From Rossellomorea sp. y25 (GTDB lineage: Bacteria > Bacillota > Bacilli > Bacillales > Bacillaceae_B): 64,000 nucleotides of DNA. The stretch spans positions 4,517,501 to 4,581,500 of the forward strand of contig NZ_CP145886.1 in the NCBI RefSeq assembly GCF_038049935.1. Direction: 5' to 3'. Both the position numbers and the translations under genes were made by a program. Positions 17,195 through 26,128 of this stretch are shown piece after piece (the stretch's first letter is position 1; each line of letters begins with the position of its first letter). Below the pieces are notes generated by a model. That model was not told where the DNA came from, ran no database searches, and saw only the letters and a list, made by a program, of their open reading frames with translations.

Positions 17195-17809
17195 TTGAAA
17201 TTGATTGTATTCGGAGCAACCGGCGGAACAGGCAAGGAAGTAGTGAAGCAAGCATTGGCAGATGGCCATGAAGTCACTGTATTTGTTCGGAATCCTTCTA
17301 AATTGGAAGAAGATAGTCCGCAATTAACTTTCGTAAAAGGGGATGCTCTGAACGCTACAGAAGTGAGAGAAGCATTAACGGGGCAAGAAGCCGTTATATC
17401 CTGTTTAGGTTCCGATGGATTGAAGAAAACAAACGTCCTTACCAATATGACCACAAATATCCTGAAGGGGATGGAGATACATCGCATCACGAGAATTGCC
17501 TATGTGGCATCAGCTGGTATTCATAAAGAAATACCAGGCCTTCAAGGAAAGATCATTCAGTTCATTCTTCGGAATGTTTTAATGGATCACAGGAATGCTG
17601 TGGGACAAATAATGAAAAGCAGCGTCCACTATACGATTGCCAGACCCATGCAATTGACTACCCAGCCTCTATCGAAATCGTACCGTCAAGACGCAGAATT
17701 GATTCCGTCGAAGGGAAGAAAGATTGGCCGCGCTGATGTCGCTCACTTCCTGCTTCAAAGCATAGTTCAAGAGAAGCATATGGATGAATCCATTGGTTTA
17801 GCTTACTAA
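17195..17809 (+). CDS. NAD(P)-binding atypical SDR (NmrA/BVR-B-like)
   Basis: 204 residues with the atypical SDR motif GATGGTGKEV at residues 7-16 and a single Rossmann-type domain. The family includes flavin/biliverdin reductase-like and NmrA-like proteins; no catalytic Y-x-x-x-K is in its classical place. The start is TTG 17195 after GGGAGGGG. It is monocistronic and resembles B. subtilis YwnB at family level. Confidence 0.75.
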   Translation: MKLIVFGATGGTGKEVVKQALADGHEVTVFVRNPSKLEEDSPQLTFVKGDALNATEVREALTGQEAVISCLGSDGLKKTNVLTNMTTNILKGMEIHRITRIAYVASAGIHKEIPGLQGKIIQFILRNVLMDHRNAVGQIMKSSVHYTIARPMQLTTQPLSKSYRQDAELIPSKGRKIGRADVAHFLLQSIVQEKHMDESIGLAY

Positions 17810-17856
17810 AAAATCAAGGGATTATTCTATCTTATCTCCAAGACAGAACAATCCCT
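17808..17856 (-). terminator. Terminator of the HAD dehalogenase gene
   Basis: On the minus strand AGGGATT and AATCCCT, with inner TTCT/AGAA and TCTT/AAGA pairs, form a long imperfect stem followed by TTGATTTTTT. Confidence 0.6.
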
Positions 17857-17861
17857 ATTCG

Positions 17862-18533
17862 TTACCCCATATGTTCCAGAATACCGGTTAAATCCTTATA
17901 TACAAAATGCGGTTTGACCCCTAATTCATCCATCACTTTATCCTGACGATTTATCCAAGCCGTATAGAATCCAAAGTTCGTCGCTCCTGCAATGTCCCAT
18001 GGGTTAGAAGACATAAACAACACTTCTTCTCTTCTGATCCCAAGCTTTTCAAGAACAAGCTGGTAAGACATCGGGGTTGGTTTAAACTGCTTCACTTCAT
18101 CAACTGACAAAACCTCATCCAGCAAATGCCCAAAGGAAGATTGCTCAACAAGAGGAGATAGCATATCCAGTGAACCATTGGAAAAGATGGCTTTTTGATA
18201 AAGTTTCAGTTCTTGCAATACACTCCCTACTTCTTCGTAGTGATTTAATTCCAGGTAAGCCTCCAGCAATTCCTTCTCTTTTACTTCAGTAAGGTCAACT
18301 CCTGCTTGCTTAGCCGCATAATGGAGAGCATCCTTCGTTATTGTAAAAAAAGTCGTATACGTACCCATTAATTGACGTAAAAAACTATACTCCAACTGCT
18401 TCTGGCGCCACACCTGGCTGATTTCCTTCCCTTTATCAGGAAAGAGTTCATTACACTTTTCAATGACGGAATGAACATCGAAAAGAGTTCCATACGCATC
18501 GAACACAAAAGCCTTTATATTGAGATTTGACAT
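17862..18533 (-). CDS. Haloacid dehalogenase type II (HAD superfamily)
   Basis: 223 residues from ATG 18533; AGAGGAGG ends at 18540, so an ATG at 18539 is too close. HAD motifs are visible: FVFDAYGTLFD (nucleophile Asp near residue 12), SNGS (motif II, about 118-121), the lysine in VKQFKPTPMSY (motif III) and MSSNPWDIAGA (motif IV). These are the residues of the L-2-haloacid dehalogenase subgroup, which hydrolyses 2-haloacids to hydroxyacids; a general phosphatase or housekeeping role is also possible. Monocistronic. Confidence 0.85.
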   Translation of the reverse strand: MSNLNIKAFVFDAYGTLFDVHSVIEKCNELFPDKGKEISQVWRQKQLEYSFLRQLMGTYTTFFTITKDALHYAAKQAGVDLTEVKEKELLEAYLELNHYEEVGSVLQELKLYQKAIFSNGSLDMLSPLVEQSSFGHLLDEVLSVDEVKQFKPTPMSYQLVLEKLGIRREEVLFMSSNPWDIAGATNFGFYTAWINRQDKVMDELGVKPHFVYKDLTGILEHMG

Positions 18534-18678
18534 ACGCATCCTCCTCTTTCATTCTTCTTATATAATAGACCATTTTAAATAAATTAAACTTTTTCACCTC
18601 TAAGCGAATTCATTTCACATTCACGTTTTTTATGATATATTACTTCGAGTATCTAAATATATTATGGAGGTGGTCACG

Positions 18679-20025
18679 ATGAATGCAGAACTACCACATG
18701 CACAGGCATCTCCTTCCTATACAAAGACGATTCTGTTCTTGAGCTTAACCGTCTGGCTGGTTGTCATGAATACCACCATGTTTAATGTAGCACTCCCCAA
18801 TGTCTTAAAGGATTTCTCTTTAGCCCCTTCTGAAGGAGCCTGGATTGTATCGGGATATTCTATCGTACTCGCCATTTGCACCATTACATATACGCGCCTG
18901 GCAGACTACATTCCCATCAGGAGGCTGCTTATCCTGGGCATTTCCATTTTCGGGCTGGCATCGTTCATAGGTTTCTTTGCTCATACCTTTACCTGGCTAT
19001 TGATCTCCCGTTTATTCCAAGCGGCAGGTGCTGCAGCCATTCCTGGGTTATCCATGGTGTTTGCCGGACGTTTTGTCCCGATGGCAAGACGCGGCCGGGC
19101 ATTGGCTATGATTGCCTCAGCTTCTTCCCTGGGCTTTGGATTAGGGCCCGTCGTAGGTGGCGTGATTACCGATTATTTAAGTTGGAACTATTTATTTCTA
19201 ATCACGTTATGTGTCCTTGGAATGATACCTGTACTCTACCGCTTCCTGCCGGATGAGACGACCAGGAAAGGGTACTTTGATGTATGGGGAGGCCTTTTAA
19301 CCGGAATCGGAATTACGTTCTTTCTGCTGTTCATTTCAACGTTCCACTGGTATTATTTCGCAGGTGCCGTTGTATTCTTTGGAGGATTGTGGATTCGGAT
19401 CCATAAGATCGAACTACCTTTTATTCAACCCAGTTTGATACGGGACAAAGGATACCGTCAGATTCTATATATGAGTTTCCTGGGTTTCGCCACTCACTTT
19501 GCGATTCTAATCGTCATGCCTCTTATGCTTCAGCATGTATTTGGTAAAAATCCCACAGCAGTTGGATTCATTATCTTTCCGGGTGCGATGCTGTCGGCAG
19601 TGGCAGCTGTATATGTCGGGAGACTGATTGATCGCTATGGAAATATGAGGGTGATGTTCCTTGCTCATATCCTTCTGATCATTTCAACCGTCATCTTTTA
19701 TATCTTATCACCCCTCAATGAATACATGATTATGCTGGCTTATATGTTTACAAGCTTTGGCTTTTCAAGTCTTTCGTCAAGCTCGACCAATGAAGTATCC
19801 CGTGTCATGAGTAAGGAGCTGATTGCTTCAGGAATCGGCATGAAACAGCTTACCCACTTCGTAGGCAGTGCGTCTGGTTCTGTTCTAGGAGGAATCATTG
19901 TCGAGATGGGCGGAGCAGATTTCCCAGTCCGTTCATTTCAGAATACATTCCTTGTTCTGATCGTATTAATGACACTATCCCTTATTCTATTATTCTTGTA
20001 CCGCAAGAGAATCAACCATCAATAA
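18679..20025 (+). CDS. MFS drug-efflux transporter (DHA2/TetK-L-like)
   Basis: 448 residues from ATG 18679, with GGAGGTG 6 nt upstream (an ATG at 18664 lies inside the upstream stretch). About 12-14 membrane helices. The N-terminal part has NVALPNVLKDFSLAPSEGAWI, the family's early loop, a motif A-like ADYIPIRRLLILG and motif C-like GFGLGPVVGGVI of drug/proton antiporters. The substrate cannot be predicted; tetracycline-type or multidrug efflux is likely by family. Monocistronic with a strong terminator. Confidence 0.8.
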   Translation: MNAELPHAQASPSYTKTILFLSLTVWLVVMNTTMFNVALPNVLKDFSLAPSEGAWIVSGYSIVLAICTITYTRLADYIPIRRLLILGISIFGLASFIGFFAHTFTWLLISRLFQAAGAAAIPGLSMVFAGRFVPMARRGRALAMIASASSLGFGLGPVVGGVITDYLSWNYLFLITLCVLGMIPVLYRFLPDETTRKGYFDVWGGLLTGIGITFFLLFISTFHWYYFAGAVVFFGGLWIRIHKIELPFIQPSLIRDKGYRQILYMSFLGFATHFAILIVMPLMLQHVFGKNPTAVGFIIFPGAMLSAVAAVYVGRLIDRYGNMRVMFLAHILLIISTVIFYILSPLNEYMIMLAYMFTSFGFSSLSSSSTNEVSRVMSKELIASGIGMKQLTHFVGSASGSVLGGIIVEMGGADFPVRSFQNTFLVLIVLMTLSLILLFLYRKRINHQ

Positions 20026-20030
20026 AATCT

Positions 20031-20066
20031 GGTCCAGGCAGTATATCTGCCTGGACCTTATTATTT
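20031..20066 (+). terminator. MFS gene terminator
   Basis: GGTCCAGGCAG (20031-20041) and CTGCCTGGACC (20047-20057) form a perfect 11-bp stem, followed by TTATTATTT. Confidence 0.85.
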
Positions 20067-20158
20067 GTAAATAAATAGTGCTCATATTAGCCTGAATGGA
20101 TTCCTCCACTACCAATAAGGGTATAGTAAGAAAAAAACAGTAGAACAGGGGAATTCAA

Positions 20159-21628
20159 TTGAAAACAAAGAAAAAGTGGTATAAGAAGAAAAGCTGGTGG
20201 ATCGGGGGTGTCCTCCTATTGATCCTTACCGTCGTTATGGTATACCACCGCGTTAAGCCGTTGCCTCCGGGAATATCCTATGCAGGTAATACCTATACCA
20301 TACCCGAAAAGGATGTGGAGTTCTTATACGACCTTACATACCAAAAGGATGGGAAAGAACTCTATGACCATTCGATCTTTGATGAAGTATACCAAACCAT
20401 TGAAGAAGCAGAGGATTTTCTTATCTTGGACTTATTTTTAGTAAATGGATATACAAAGGGTGATCGTGATTACCCGAGAATCAGTGAAAAATTATCGAAA
20501 ACGATTCAAGCACAGATGAAGAAGAAACCTGATTTAAAGGTTGTCTTCATCAGTGATATCGTCAATACCACGTATGGGTCCCATTCCGCAAAGCAATTAG
20601 AGCCTTTAGAGGATCTCGGGGCTGAAGTCATTTATACCGATCTAAACCGCCTCAGGGATCCCAATATCATATACTCGGGGGTGTGGAGGACCGCTCTGGG
20701 CTGGTTCGGTCAGGATGGCTATGGCTGGCTCCCTAACCCTATGGCTTCATCTGCACCCAAGGTAACCATGAGATCGTATTTAAAACTATTAAATGTTAAA
20801 GCCAATCACCGAAAAGTCGTCATCACTGAAAGGGAGGGACTAATACTTTCCGCCAATCCCCACGATGCAAGTGGGTTTCACTCTAATATCGGATTCAAGG
20901 TCAAGGGAGAAATCCTCAAGGACATGGTAAAAGCCGAAAAGGCAGTCGCTGCTTTTTCAGGGGGGAACGTAGAGGCATTTCCTACAGAGGAAGACTTAGA
21001 TCAGTCTATTAAAAAGCTTTCTTCTAAAGAGAGCTCCGTTAAAGCACAAATCCTTACTGAAAAGAAAGTTCAAACAAGTGTCGTAAACGCTATGAATAAT
21101 GCCAATAAAGGAGATGAAGTCTGGATCGGGATGTTCTATCTTGCGGATCGGGACATTATCGATGCCATAGGGGATGCTGCAGACCGTGAAGTAGAGGTAC
21201 GATTAGTGCTTGACCCCAATCAGAATGCCTTCGGTCAAGAAAAGATAGGGTTACCCAACCTGCCAATCGCATCAGAGCTGCACAACCTGGACAATGACCA
21301 TATTACAATTCGGTGGTATAACACCAATAAGGAACAATACCATACTAAATTCATTTATATAAAAGGGAAAAAAGAGAGTACTGTCATCGGGGGATCCAGT
21401 AATTACACATCGAGAAACTTAGATGATTATAACTTAGAAGAGAACATAAAGATTGTGGCCCCAACTGACAGCAAAACCATGTCGGATATTGATCAGTATT
21501 TTAACCGTATCTGGAACAACGATGATGGCACCTACACCGTTAAATATGAGGAATATCAGGATAAACTGCCTGCCTTTAAATATGTCATGTATATCTTGCA
21601 AAAAATCTTCCAAGTAACGACATATTAG
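20159..21628 (+). CDS. Phospholipase D-family protein with degenerate HKD motifs, membrane anchored
   Basis: 489 residues. A Lys-rich start and one hydrophobic helix (about 13-30) anchor the protein, with the rest predicted outside. Two PLD half-sites are present: NHRKVVITEREG near residue 221 and YHTKFIYIKGK near residue 399, each followed by a Ser/Asn strand (SANPHDAS, GGSSNYTSRNLD). In the HxKxxxxD motif the aspartate is Glu in the first copy and Lys in the second. Members act on phospholipids or nucleic acids. The start is TTG 20159 after AGGGGA. The altered motifs leave activity uncertain. Confidence 0.7.
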   Translation: MKTKKKWYKKKSWWIGGVLLLILTVVMVYHRVKPLPPGISYAGNTYTIPEKDVEFLYDLTYQKDGKELYDHSIFDEVYQTIEEAEDFLILDLFLVNGYTKGDRDYPRISEKLSKTIQAQMKKKPDLKVVFISDIVNTTYGSHSAKQLEPLEDLGAEVIYTDLNRLRDPNIIYSGVWRTALGWFGQDGYGWLPNPMASSAPKVTMRSYLKLLNVKANHRKVVITEREGLILSANPHDASGFHSNIGFKVKGEILKDMVKAEKAVAAFSGGNVEAFPTEEDLDQSIKKLSSKESSVKAQILTEKKVQTSVVNAMNNANKGDEVWIGMFYLADRDIIDAIGDAADREVEVRLVLDPNQNAFGQEKIGLPNLPIASELHNLDNDHITIRWYNTNKEQYHTKFIYIKGKKESTVIGGSSNYTSRNLDDYNLEENIKIVAPTDSKTMSDIDQYFNRIWNNDDGTYTVKYEEYQDKLPAFKYVMYILQKIFQVTTY

Positions 21629-21702
21629 GTTTTAATCCCACAAGAAAAGGGAATTAAATCAGTAACAACACATCACAAAAACATTAAATGGAGGTTAGAA
21701 AA

Positions 21703-21960
21703 ATGGGTATTATCTTGTACTTAATCGTAGGTGGGATCATCGGTTGGTTAGCTGGTCTTATATTAGGTAAAAACGTTCCTGGTGGAATCATCGGGAACAT
21801 CATCGCAGGTATCATCGGTGCATGGATCGGTGGAGAACTTCTAGGAAGCTTCGGACCATCACTTGCAGGAATCGCTATCATTCCAGCCTTACTGGGAGCT
21901 ATTATCTTTGTATTCCTGTTAAGCTTACTGTTAAGAGGTATGAGAAAGACTTCTCATTAA
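21703..21960 (+). CDS. GlsB/YeaQ/YmgE-family small membrane protein
   Basis: 85 residues from ATG 21703, with GGAGG 8 nt upstream. Three hydrophobic, glycine-rich helices with the family pattern GGIIGWLAGLILG, PGGIIGNIIAGIIGAWIG and a C-terminal helix. These transglycosylase-associated or stress proteins sit in the membrane and are often induced by stress; biochemical function is unknown. Monocistronic, with a terminator. Confidence 0.85.
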   Translation: MGIILYLIVGGIIGWLAGLILGKNVPGGIIGNIIAGIIGAWIGGELLGSFGPSLAGIAIIPALLGAIIFVFLLSLLLRGMRKTSH

Positions 21961-21970
21961 AAAACACTGA

Positions 21971-21998
21971 AACCCCTGAATTCCAGGGGTTTTTTATT
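21971..21998 (+). terminator. Terminator of the GlsB-like gene
   Basis: AACCCCTG and CAGGGGTT pair around AATTC, followed by TTTTTATTT. Confidence 0.85.
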
Positions 21999-22016
21999 TG
22001 CCCTTAAAAATATATA

Positions 22017-22040
22017 AAAAAAAACAGCCAATGATGGCTG
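22017..22040 (-). terminator. Terminator of the 34-residue protein gene
   Basis: On the minus strand CAGCCA and TGGCTG form a 6-bp stem with a 4-nt loop, followed by nine T residues. Confidence 0.75.
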
Positions 22041-22045
22041 CCCTC

Positions 22046-22150
22046 TTAATACGTCATAGATTTCTTATGTCTTCTTTTATTCCGATACTTCTTATAAAAC
22101 GGGTAAATAATAGGTCCCCATTTGATCAGTCTTCCAATTAAACGTTTCAT
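22046..22150 (-). CDS. 34-residue basic amphipathic protein
   Basis: The sequence runs from MKRLIGRLIKWGPIIYPFY to a basic tail (KKYRNKRRHKKS). ATG 22150 is preceded by AAAGGAGGT, a perfect Shine-Dalgarno, and a terminator starts 6 bp after the stop codon, so this is a complete gene in spite of its size. The N-terminal half is a cationic amphipathic helix. No family is recognised; it could bind membranes or nucleic acid. Confidence 0.7.
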   Translation of the reverse strand: MKRLIGRLIKWGPIIYPFYKKYRNKRRHKKSMTY

Positions 22151-22316
22151 GCAGGTAACCTCCTTTGTTATAGGTTGTTTACCCGTTTTAAGCAAACGGA
22201 AAACCTCTATATCCAATCAAAGTCGGTAATCATTCCCAATCCTCATTTGTAAAAAAGAATCAACACTTCCTTTACATATGGTAGATACTCTTAAAGCAGA
22301 AAAGGAGGCAGCCAAA

Positions 22317-24092
22317 ATGAAAAAATGGTTCAAAAAAAGTTTCGCTTCACTTGTAATATTATCGATTCTTCCTCTATCAGCGAAAGCACTGGAAACCCTT
22401 TTTAGTTCAGCTGGTGAAAGGGATGGCGGTATCGGCAACAGTACTCATTATCTGGATTCCGCTCCAAATATCTCCCTGGATCCGAAGGTAAACCAGATTA
22501 TTTACCCGCTATTCGCAACACCAGCCATTAAAAAGAAAGGTGAGGACCTTACCTTAAAAATCGACACACAGGGTAAAGAAGCGGGATCATGGAGTATCAA
22601 ATTAAAGCAGACAAACCACTCTTCTCAGACTAGTGAGTATGAATTACCTGTCAAATCAGTTCAACAAGGACAATCTCATTGGAAGGACAGCTCCTCCATC
22701 GTTGATGTCACTGTCACGATTCCTGAAAATACTCCACAAAAGCTATATGATTTACAAGTAGCCTACACTGGAAATGGACAAAGGATCAACGATGAACAAC
22801 CACATTCCGTTAAAGTAGTGGACGAGTACAAAAAGAATTTTACCTTCTTGCATATGACGGATACTCATATTGGTTCCCCTCGGAATCTTGGTGATCCAGA
22901 AGATCCATCCTCTGTAGATCCTGCTTTGGCAAAGGAAGCAGGCATGTGGGACCCGGATCCCCAAAAAAGATGGTTATATTTACAGAAAGCCATTAAAGAA
23001 GTTAATTTAAAAAACCCTGATTTTGTGGTTGTGACAGGAGATCTCATGTATGGGCAAATGAATCCCTTGGAGTATATATACGAATATGAGGAAACGTATA
23101 AAATGCTTCAAAAACTGAACGTACCCGTCTATCTTGTTCCAGGGAATCATGACTACTACGCTCAGGATGCTACGCTAACAGATGGAGCGAAATACTGGGA
23201 AAAGTACTTCGGTCCTCAATATTTTTCTTTTGATTACGGCCCTTATGCCCACTTCATCGGATACAACTCATTTGACTGGCACAAGTTCGATCGAAGCGGT
23301 AATGGAACTGTTTCTGTTCCAACCTGGGGTGGGCAAATACGCGAGGAACAACTCAATTGGGTCAAAGAAGATTTACAACGCAATGCCCAGACTGCAGAGA
23401 GCGGGCAAGTCCGTGGACTCTTTTCCCATCATAATCCACTGTGGCGTGATCGGGAAATGTGGCCAAAGGATGACCCAGAGGTCCAAACCTATTGGGAACA
23501 ATACGATGAACAGCATGATCCTCAGCGTTTGCAAACACTACTACTCGGGGAAAAACTGGGAATCAAATATGACCAGCAATGGCATGGAGAAAATGCTAAA
23601 GAATTAATCAATGTCATGAAAGAAAACAATGTAACCGTTAGTCTCCACGGGCACACTCATATTGATAACGTAACGAAAGAAGATGGCATTTTATATACAA
23701 CGACCACAGCGATTGAATTGACTGGTAAGCCGTGGGTCGGATTCAGGGGTTTTTCTGTTCAAGATGGTCAGATCGAATCTTACAATTATGAAGAAACCGG
23801 CCACTCAATCCCTGTTTATCAAAATGGTGATACCAAAGGTGGGACGATGTCCTTTGATGCTGCCTACCAGACAAGTAATGACGGGAGTGCGTCATCACAA
23901 CAGGTGGAAGTGACAAATCGTTTAAACAAACCTTTAACCGTCACCATCCCCTTATATATGACAGAAGGAAATTACAACGTATCAACAGGCGAAGTTCTTC
24001 AGAATTATGCATCTGATCGTAAGCAGTATCTTGAAGTACAACTTACCATTCCAGCAAACAGTACAGAAACGCTCAACGTGCAGAAGAAATAA
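22317..24092 (+). CDS. Secreted calcineurin-like metallophosphoesterase
   Basis: 591 residues from ATG 22317 (AAGGAGG upstream). A signal peptide (KKWFKKSFASLVILSILPLSAKA) precedes an Ig-like N-terminal region and a metallophosphoesterase domain with all metal motifs: FLHMTDTHIG (about 177-186), VVTGDLM, VPGNHDYY, SHHN and LHGHTHID. About 90 C-terminal residues form a beta-rich domain. It should hydrolyse extracellular phosphoesters using two metal ions. Substrate unknown. Monocistronic with a terminator at 24103. Confidence 0.85.
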   Translation: MKKWFKKSFASLVILSILPLSAKALETLFSSAGERDGGIGNSTHYLDSAPNISLDPKVNQIIYPLFATPAIKKKGEDLTLKIDTQGKEAGSWSIKLKQTNHSSQTSEYELPVKSVQQGQSHWKDSSSIVDVTVTIPENTPQKLYDLQVAYTGNGQRINDEQPHSVKVVDEYKKNFTFLHMTDTHIGSPRNLGDPEDPSSVDPALAKEAGMWDPDPQKRWLYLQKAIKEVNLKNPDFVVVTGDLMYGQMNPLEYIYEYEETYKMLQKLNVPVYLVPGNHDYYAQDATLTDGAKYWEKYFGPQYFSFDYGPYAHFIGYNSFDWHKFDRSGNGTVSVPTWGGQIREEQLNWVKEDLQRNAQTAESGQVRGLFSHHNPLWRDREMWPKDDPEVQTYWEQYDEQHDPQRLQTLLLGEKLGIKYDQQWHGENAKELINVMKENNVTVSLHGHTHIDNVTKEDGILYTTTTAIELTGKPWVGFRGFSVQDGQIESYNYEETGHSIPVYQNGDTKGGTMSFDAAYQTSNDGSASSQQVEVTNRLNKPLTVTIPLYMTEGNYNVSTGEVLQNYASDRKQYLEVQLTIPANSTETLNVQKK

Positions 24093-24102
24093 ACATTGAT
24101 AG

Positions 24103-24138
24103 GCTCCATTCCATAGCATTGGAAAGGAGCTTGTTTTT
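24103..24138 (+). terminator. Metallophosphoesterase terminator
   Basis: GCTCC-A-TTCCA pairs with TGGAA-A-GGAGC, followed by TTGTTTTT. Confidence 0.75.
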
Positions 24139-24187
24139 AATTGAAGTTATATTCTGCCCGGGAAATAATTCAAAGTATCGTTCTTTC

Positions 24188-24235
24188 AAATAATAAAGAG
24201 CAACTGAACTCTATGTTCAGTTGCTCTTTATTATT
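24188..24235 (-). terminator. Terminator of the gas-vesicle operon
   Basis: Two perfectly complementary 21-nt arms (24188-24208 and 24215-24235), core GAGCAACTGAA, end in A/T runs that suit either strand. It overlaps the gvpU stop. Confidence 0.85.
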
Positions 24236-24632
24236 TACTACTCTTCGATTCAGAAATCTTTCCTAAGAAAAAGCCATCAATCTCACTTAATTTACCACGC
24301 CACATAATCTTCCCTTTTGAAGGGGTCGGCTTGCTGTCGCCACAATATACCTTTGTGTTCTTCAAGTGAATAAAGTGGGCTTCAGCATTTTGGTTTTCAT
24401 CTACAGATTCCCCGGCTCTGGCAAGCTCCTCACTCAGCTTCTGTGCTACCTCACTGCCATCCTCGAAGGTTTCACTTAATGAGTCGAAGTATTCCTTTGC
24501 AGAAACAAGGGTACCCGTTATGACGGCTCCCTTGACGTTTAACGTGATGTCTAATGAAAAGTCATGTTTGTTTGATGCCTGTACAAAAAATTCTAAGATG
24601 CTATCCTTTCCTGTACCAGATTCTAAACTCAT
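24231..24632 (-). CDS. gvpU: Gas vesicle protein GvpU
   Basis: 133 residues from ATG 24632 (AAGGAGAT upstream; a GTG six nt earlier is less likely). It is the last gene of the operon, as in B. megaterium. The sequence (ILEFFVQASNKHDFSLDITLNVKG, then a long helix, ending GKISESKSSK) matches what is expected for GvpU by position and length. In B. megaterium GvpU has been reported to promote clustering of gas vesicles. Assignment rests on synteny more than on motifs. Confidence 0.85.
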   Translation of the reverse strand: MSLESGTGKDSILEFFVQASNKHDFSLDITLNVKGAVITGTLVSAKEYFDSLSETFEDGSEVAQKLSEELARAGESVDENQNAEAHFIHLKNTKVYCGDSKPTPSKGKIMWRGKLSEIDGFFLGKISESKSSK

Positions 24633-24651
24633 CTTCACATCTCCTTTATCG

Positions 24652-25476
24652 TTAAGCTACTGTGTCGTCTTCGGTAGAGAGTGTTGTATCTTCTTCTTGA
24701 TCTTCGTCTTTATCATCATCTTTCTTAGCAGATTTTTTACTTTTAGCGCTTGACTTGCGGGTAGAACGTTTCTTGCCCTTTGTAGAGCCTGACTTACCGT
24801 TAGATTTCTTTTTGCTAGAGGCTTCTTCCTCATCATCGCTATCATCTTCATCTTCTTCATTTTCATCTTCACTAGTGTCTTCGTCTTCTTCATCGTCATC
24901 TTCTTCATCTGTTGCTTCTTCTTTAGACTTTTTAGAAGCTTTCTTACTTGAAGAGGTTTCTTCTTTTTCTTCTTCATCCTCGTCTTCCTCTTCATCACTT
25001 CCATCTTCACGTGTCGCGGCAATTTGATTCATTTTCTCTTCTAATTGCTGCAAACGGTCCTGAAGTTCTTCATTTTCCTGTTTAAGCGCATCATAGTCCT
25101 GGTTTGACTCTTCTTCAGAGCTGTTTGTTTCTGTTGAATTTACGGCCGTTTCCGTGTCTTCAGATGCTTCCTCATCTTTATCACGCTTAAACAGATTGGC
25201 TGTTGATGATTTTAGGGACACAGCGGCTTTTCTGGATCTTTCTTTTGCTGCTTTCCCGAAGTCCAGGCTTTTGCTTTTGATTTTCTCTTGATCGATACGA
25301 TCTAATAGTTTTTTTCCATTTTCAGGTGTTGCCAGATATCCTACAGTTGCTCCCAACAGACTTCCAGCTACGGTTCTCTTGATAGGGCCGCTTCTTCTTG
25401 TTTTGTTCTCGTTTGTTGAATTCTTTTCTTGTCCTTGATTCTCAACTGTTGTGTTTTGCGTATTTTTTTCTGCCAT
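24652..25476 (-). CDS. gvpT: Gas vesicle protein GvpT (YtxH-like, highly charged tail)
   Basis: 274 residues from ATG 25476 (GGAGG upstream). A glycine-rich hydrophobic YtxH-like segment (VAGSLLGATVGYLATPENGKK, about 35-55) is followed by a coiled-coil stretch and a very long low-complexity tail of Glu/Asp runs alternating with Lys/Ser runs. Between gvpJ and gvpU, as in B. megaterium. YtxH-like Gvp proteins may link vesicles or accessory complexes to membranes; function is not settled. The acid repeats make this part prone to length variation. Confidence 0.85.
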   Translation of the reverse strand: MAEKNTQNTTVENQGQEKNSTNENKTRRSGPIKRTVAGSLLGATVGYLATPENGKKLLDRIDQEKIKSKSLDFGKAAKERSRKAAVSLKSSTANLFKRDKDEEASEDTETAVNSTETNSSEEESNQDYDALKQENEELQDRLQQLEEKMNQIAATREDGSDEEEDEDEEEKEETSSSKKASKKSKEEATDEEDDDEEDEDTSEDENEEDEDDSDDEEEASSKKKSNGKSGSTKGKKRSTRKSSAKSKKSAKKDDDKDEDQEEDTTLSTEDDTVA

Positions 25477-25491
25477 CAGTAAAACCTCCAA

Positions 25492-25824
25492 TTAGTTTGT
25501 TTCCGCCGTGTTAAGACGGTTCGTATCCAGTTTCTTTTCAAGTGATTCCAATCGTTCCTGTAATTTCTTATTTTCCTCTTCAAGTGCTTTCGTGTTGTTA
25601 TCTGCGGCTTTGGAACTTAAGTACGGGTCATTTTCCCACCAGTCCATGCCTATTTCTTTCGCTTTATCTACGGAAGCAACGATTAAGCGGATTTTAATCG
25701 TGAGCAGCTCGACATCGGCAATTCCCACCGTAATATCCCCTGCTACGACAACTCCTTTATCTAAAATCTTTTCTAATACATCCACGATTGTGTTGGATTG
25801 TACCGGATGCTCCATTCCCATCAT
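25492..25824 (-). CDS. gvpJ: Gas vesicle protein GvpJ (GvpA-family)
   Basis: 110 residues. The GvpA-type core VDVLEKILDKGVVVAGDITVGIADVELLTIKIRLIVASVDKA (about 13-54) is followed by a C-terminal coiled coil. GvpJ is a minor, GvpA-like structural or nucleation component. ATG 25824 has GGGAGG upstream. It lies between gvpK and gvpT in the conserved order. Confidence 0.92.
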   Translation of the reverse strand: MMGMEHPVQSNTIVDVLEKILDKGVVVAGDITVGIADVELLTIKIRLIVASVDKAKEIGMDWWENDPYLSSKAADNNTKALEEENKKLQERLESLEKKLDTNRLNTAETN

Positions 25825-25843
25825 GTAACCTCCCTAATCGGCA

Positions 25844-26128
25844 TTACATTAAGCTCCCTAAAGGACCAAGATCTATATTCAAGTCTTCTGCATCAAGACC
25901 AAATACCTCTTTTAACTCTTCCATTTTTTCTTCTAAGTTCATCAGGGCTATGCCTAAATTCTCCACTTGTTCATCCGTTAAAGTACCGCCTTCGACACGC
26001 CGCATTGCATGTCTTTCGACGATTTGCCTTAATAGTTCTACAACGGTCAATACAAGTTGCGCTAAGCCTTGTTCTGCTTTTTCCGGGTCGAAATTAATTC
26101 GCCCATTTGTCCCGCTGGCCTGTGGCAT
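25844..26128 (-). CDS. gvpK: Gas vesicle protein GvpK
   Basis: 94 residues, helical, with the family core GRINFDPEKAEQGLAQLVLTVVELLRQIVERHAMRRV (about 9-45) and GTLTDEQVENLG following. GvpK is needed for vesicle assembly in reconstituted systems. ATG 26128 follows GGGAGGGAT. Its start overlaps the end of gvpS by 35 bp, implying coupled translation. Confidence 0.93.
   Translation of the reverse strand: MPQASGTNGRINFDPEKAEQGLAQLVLTVVELLRQIVERHAMRRVEGGTLTDEQVENLGIALMNLEEKMEELKEVFGLDAEDLNIDLGPLGSLM

Noticed and set aside
24755..25027. Plus-strand Ser-rich reading frame inside gvpT
   Set aside because: It is the complement of the Glu/Asp-coding tract of gvpT; no ribosome binding site and pure low complexity.
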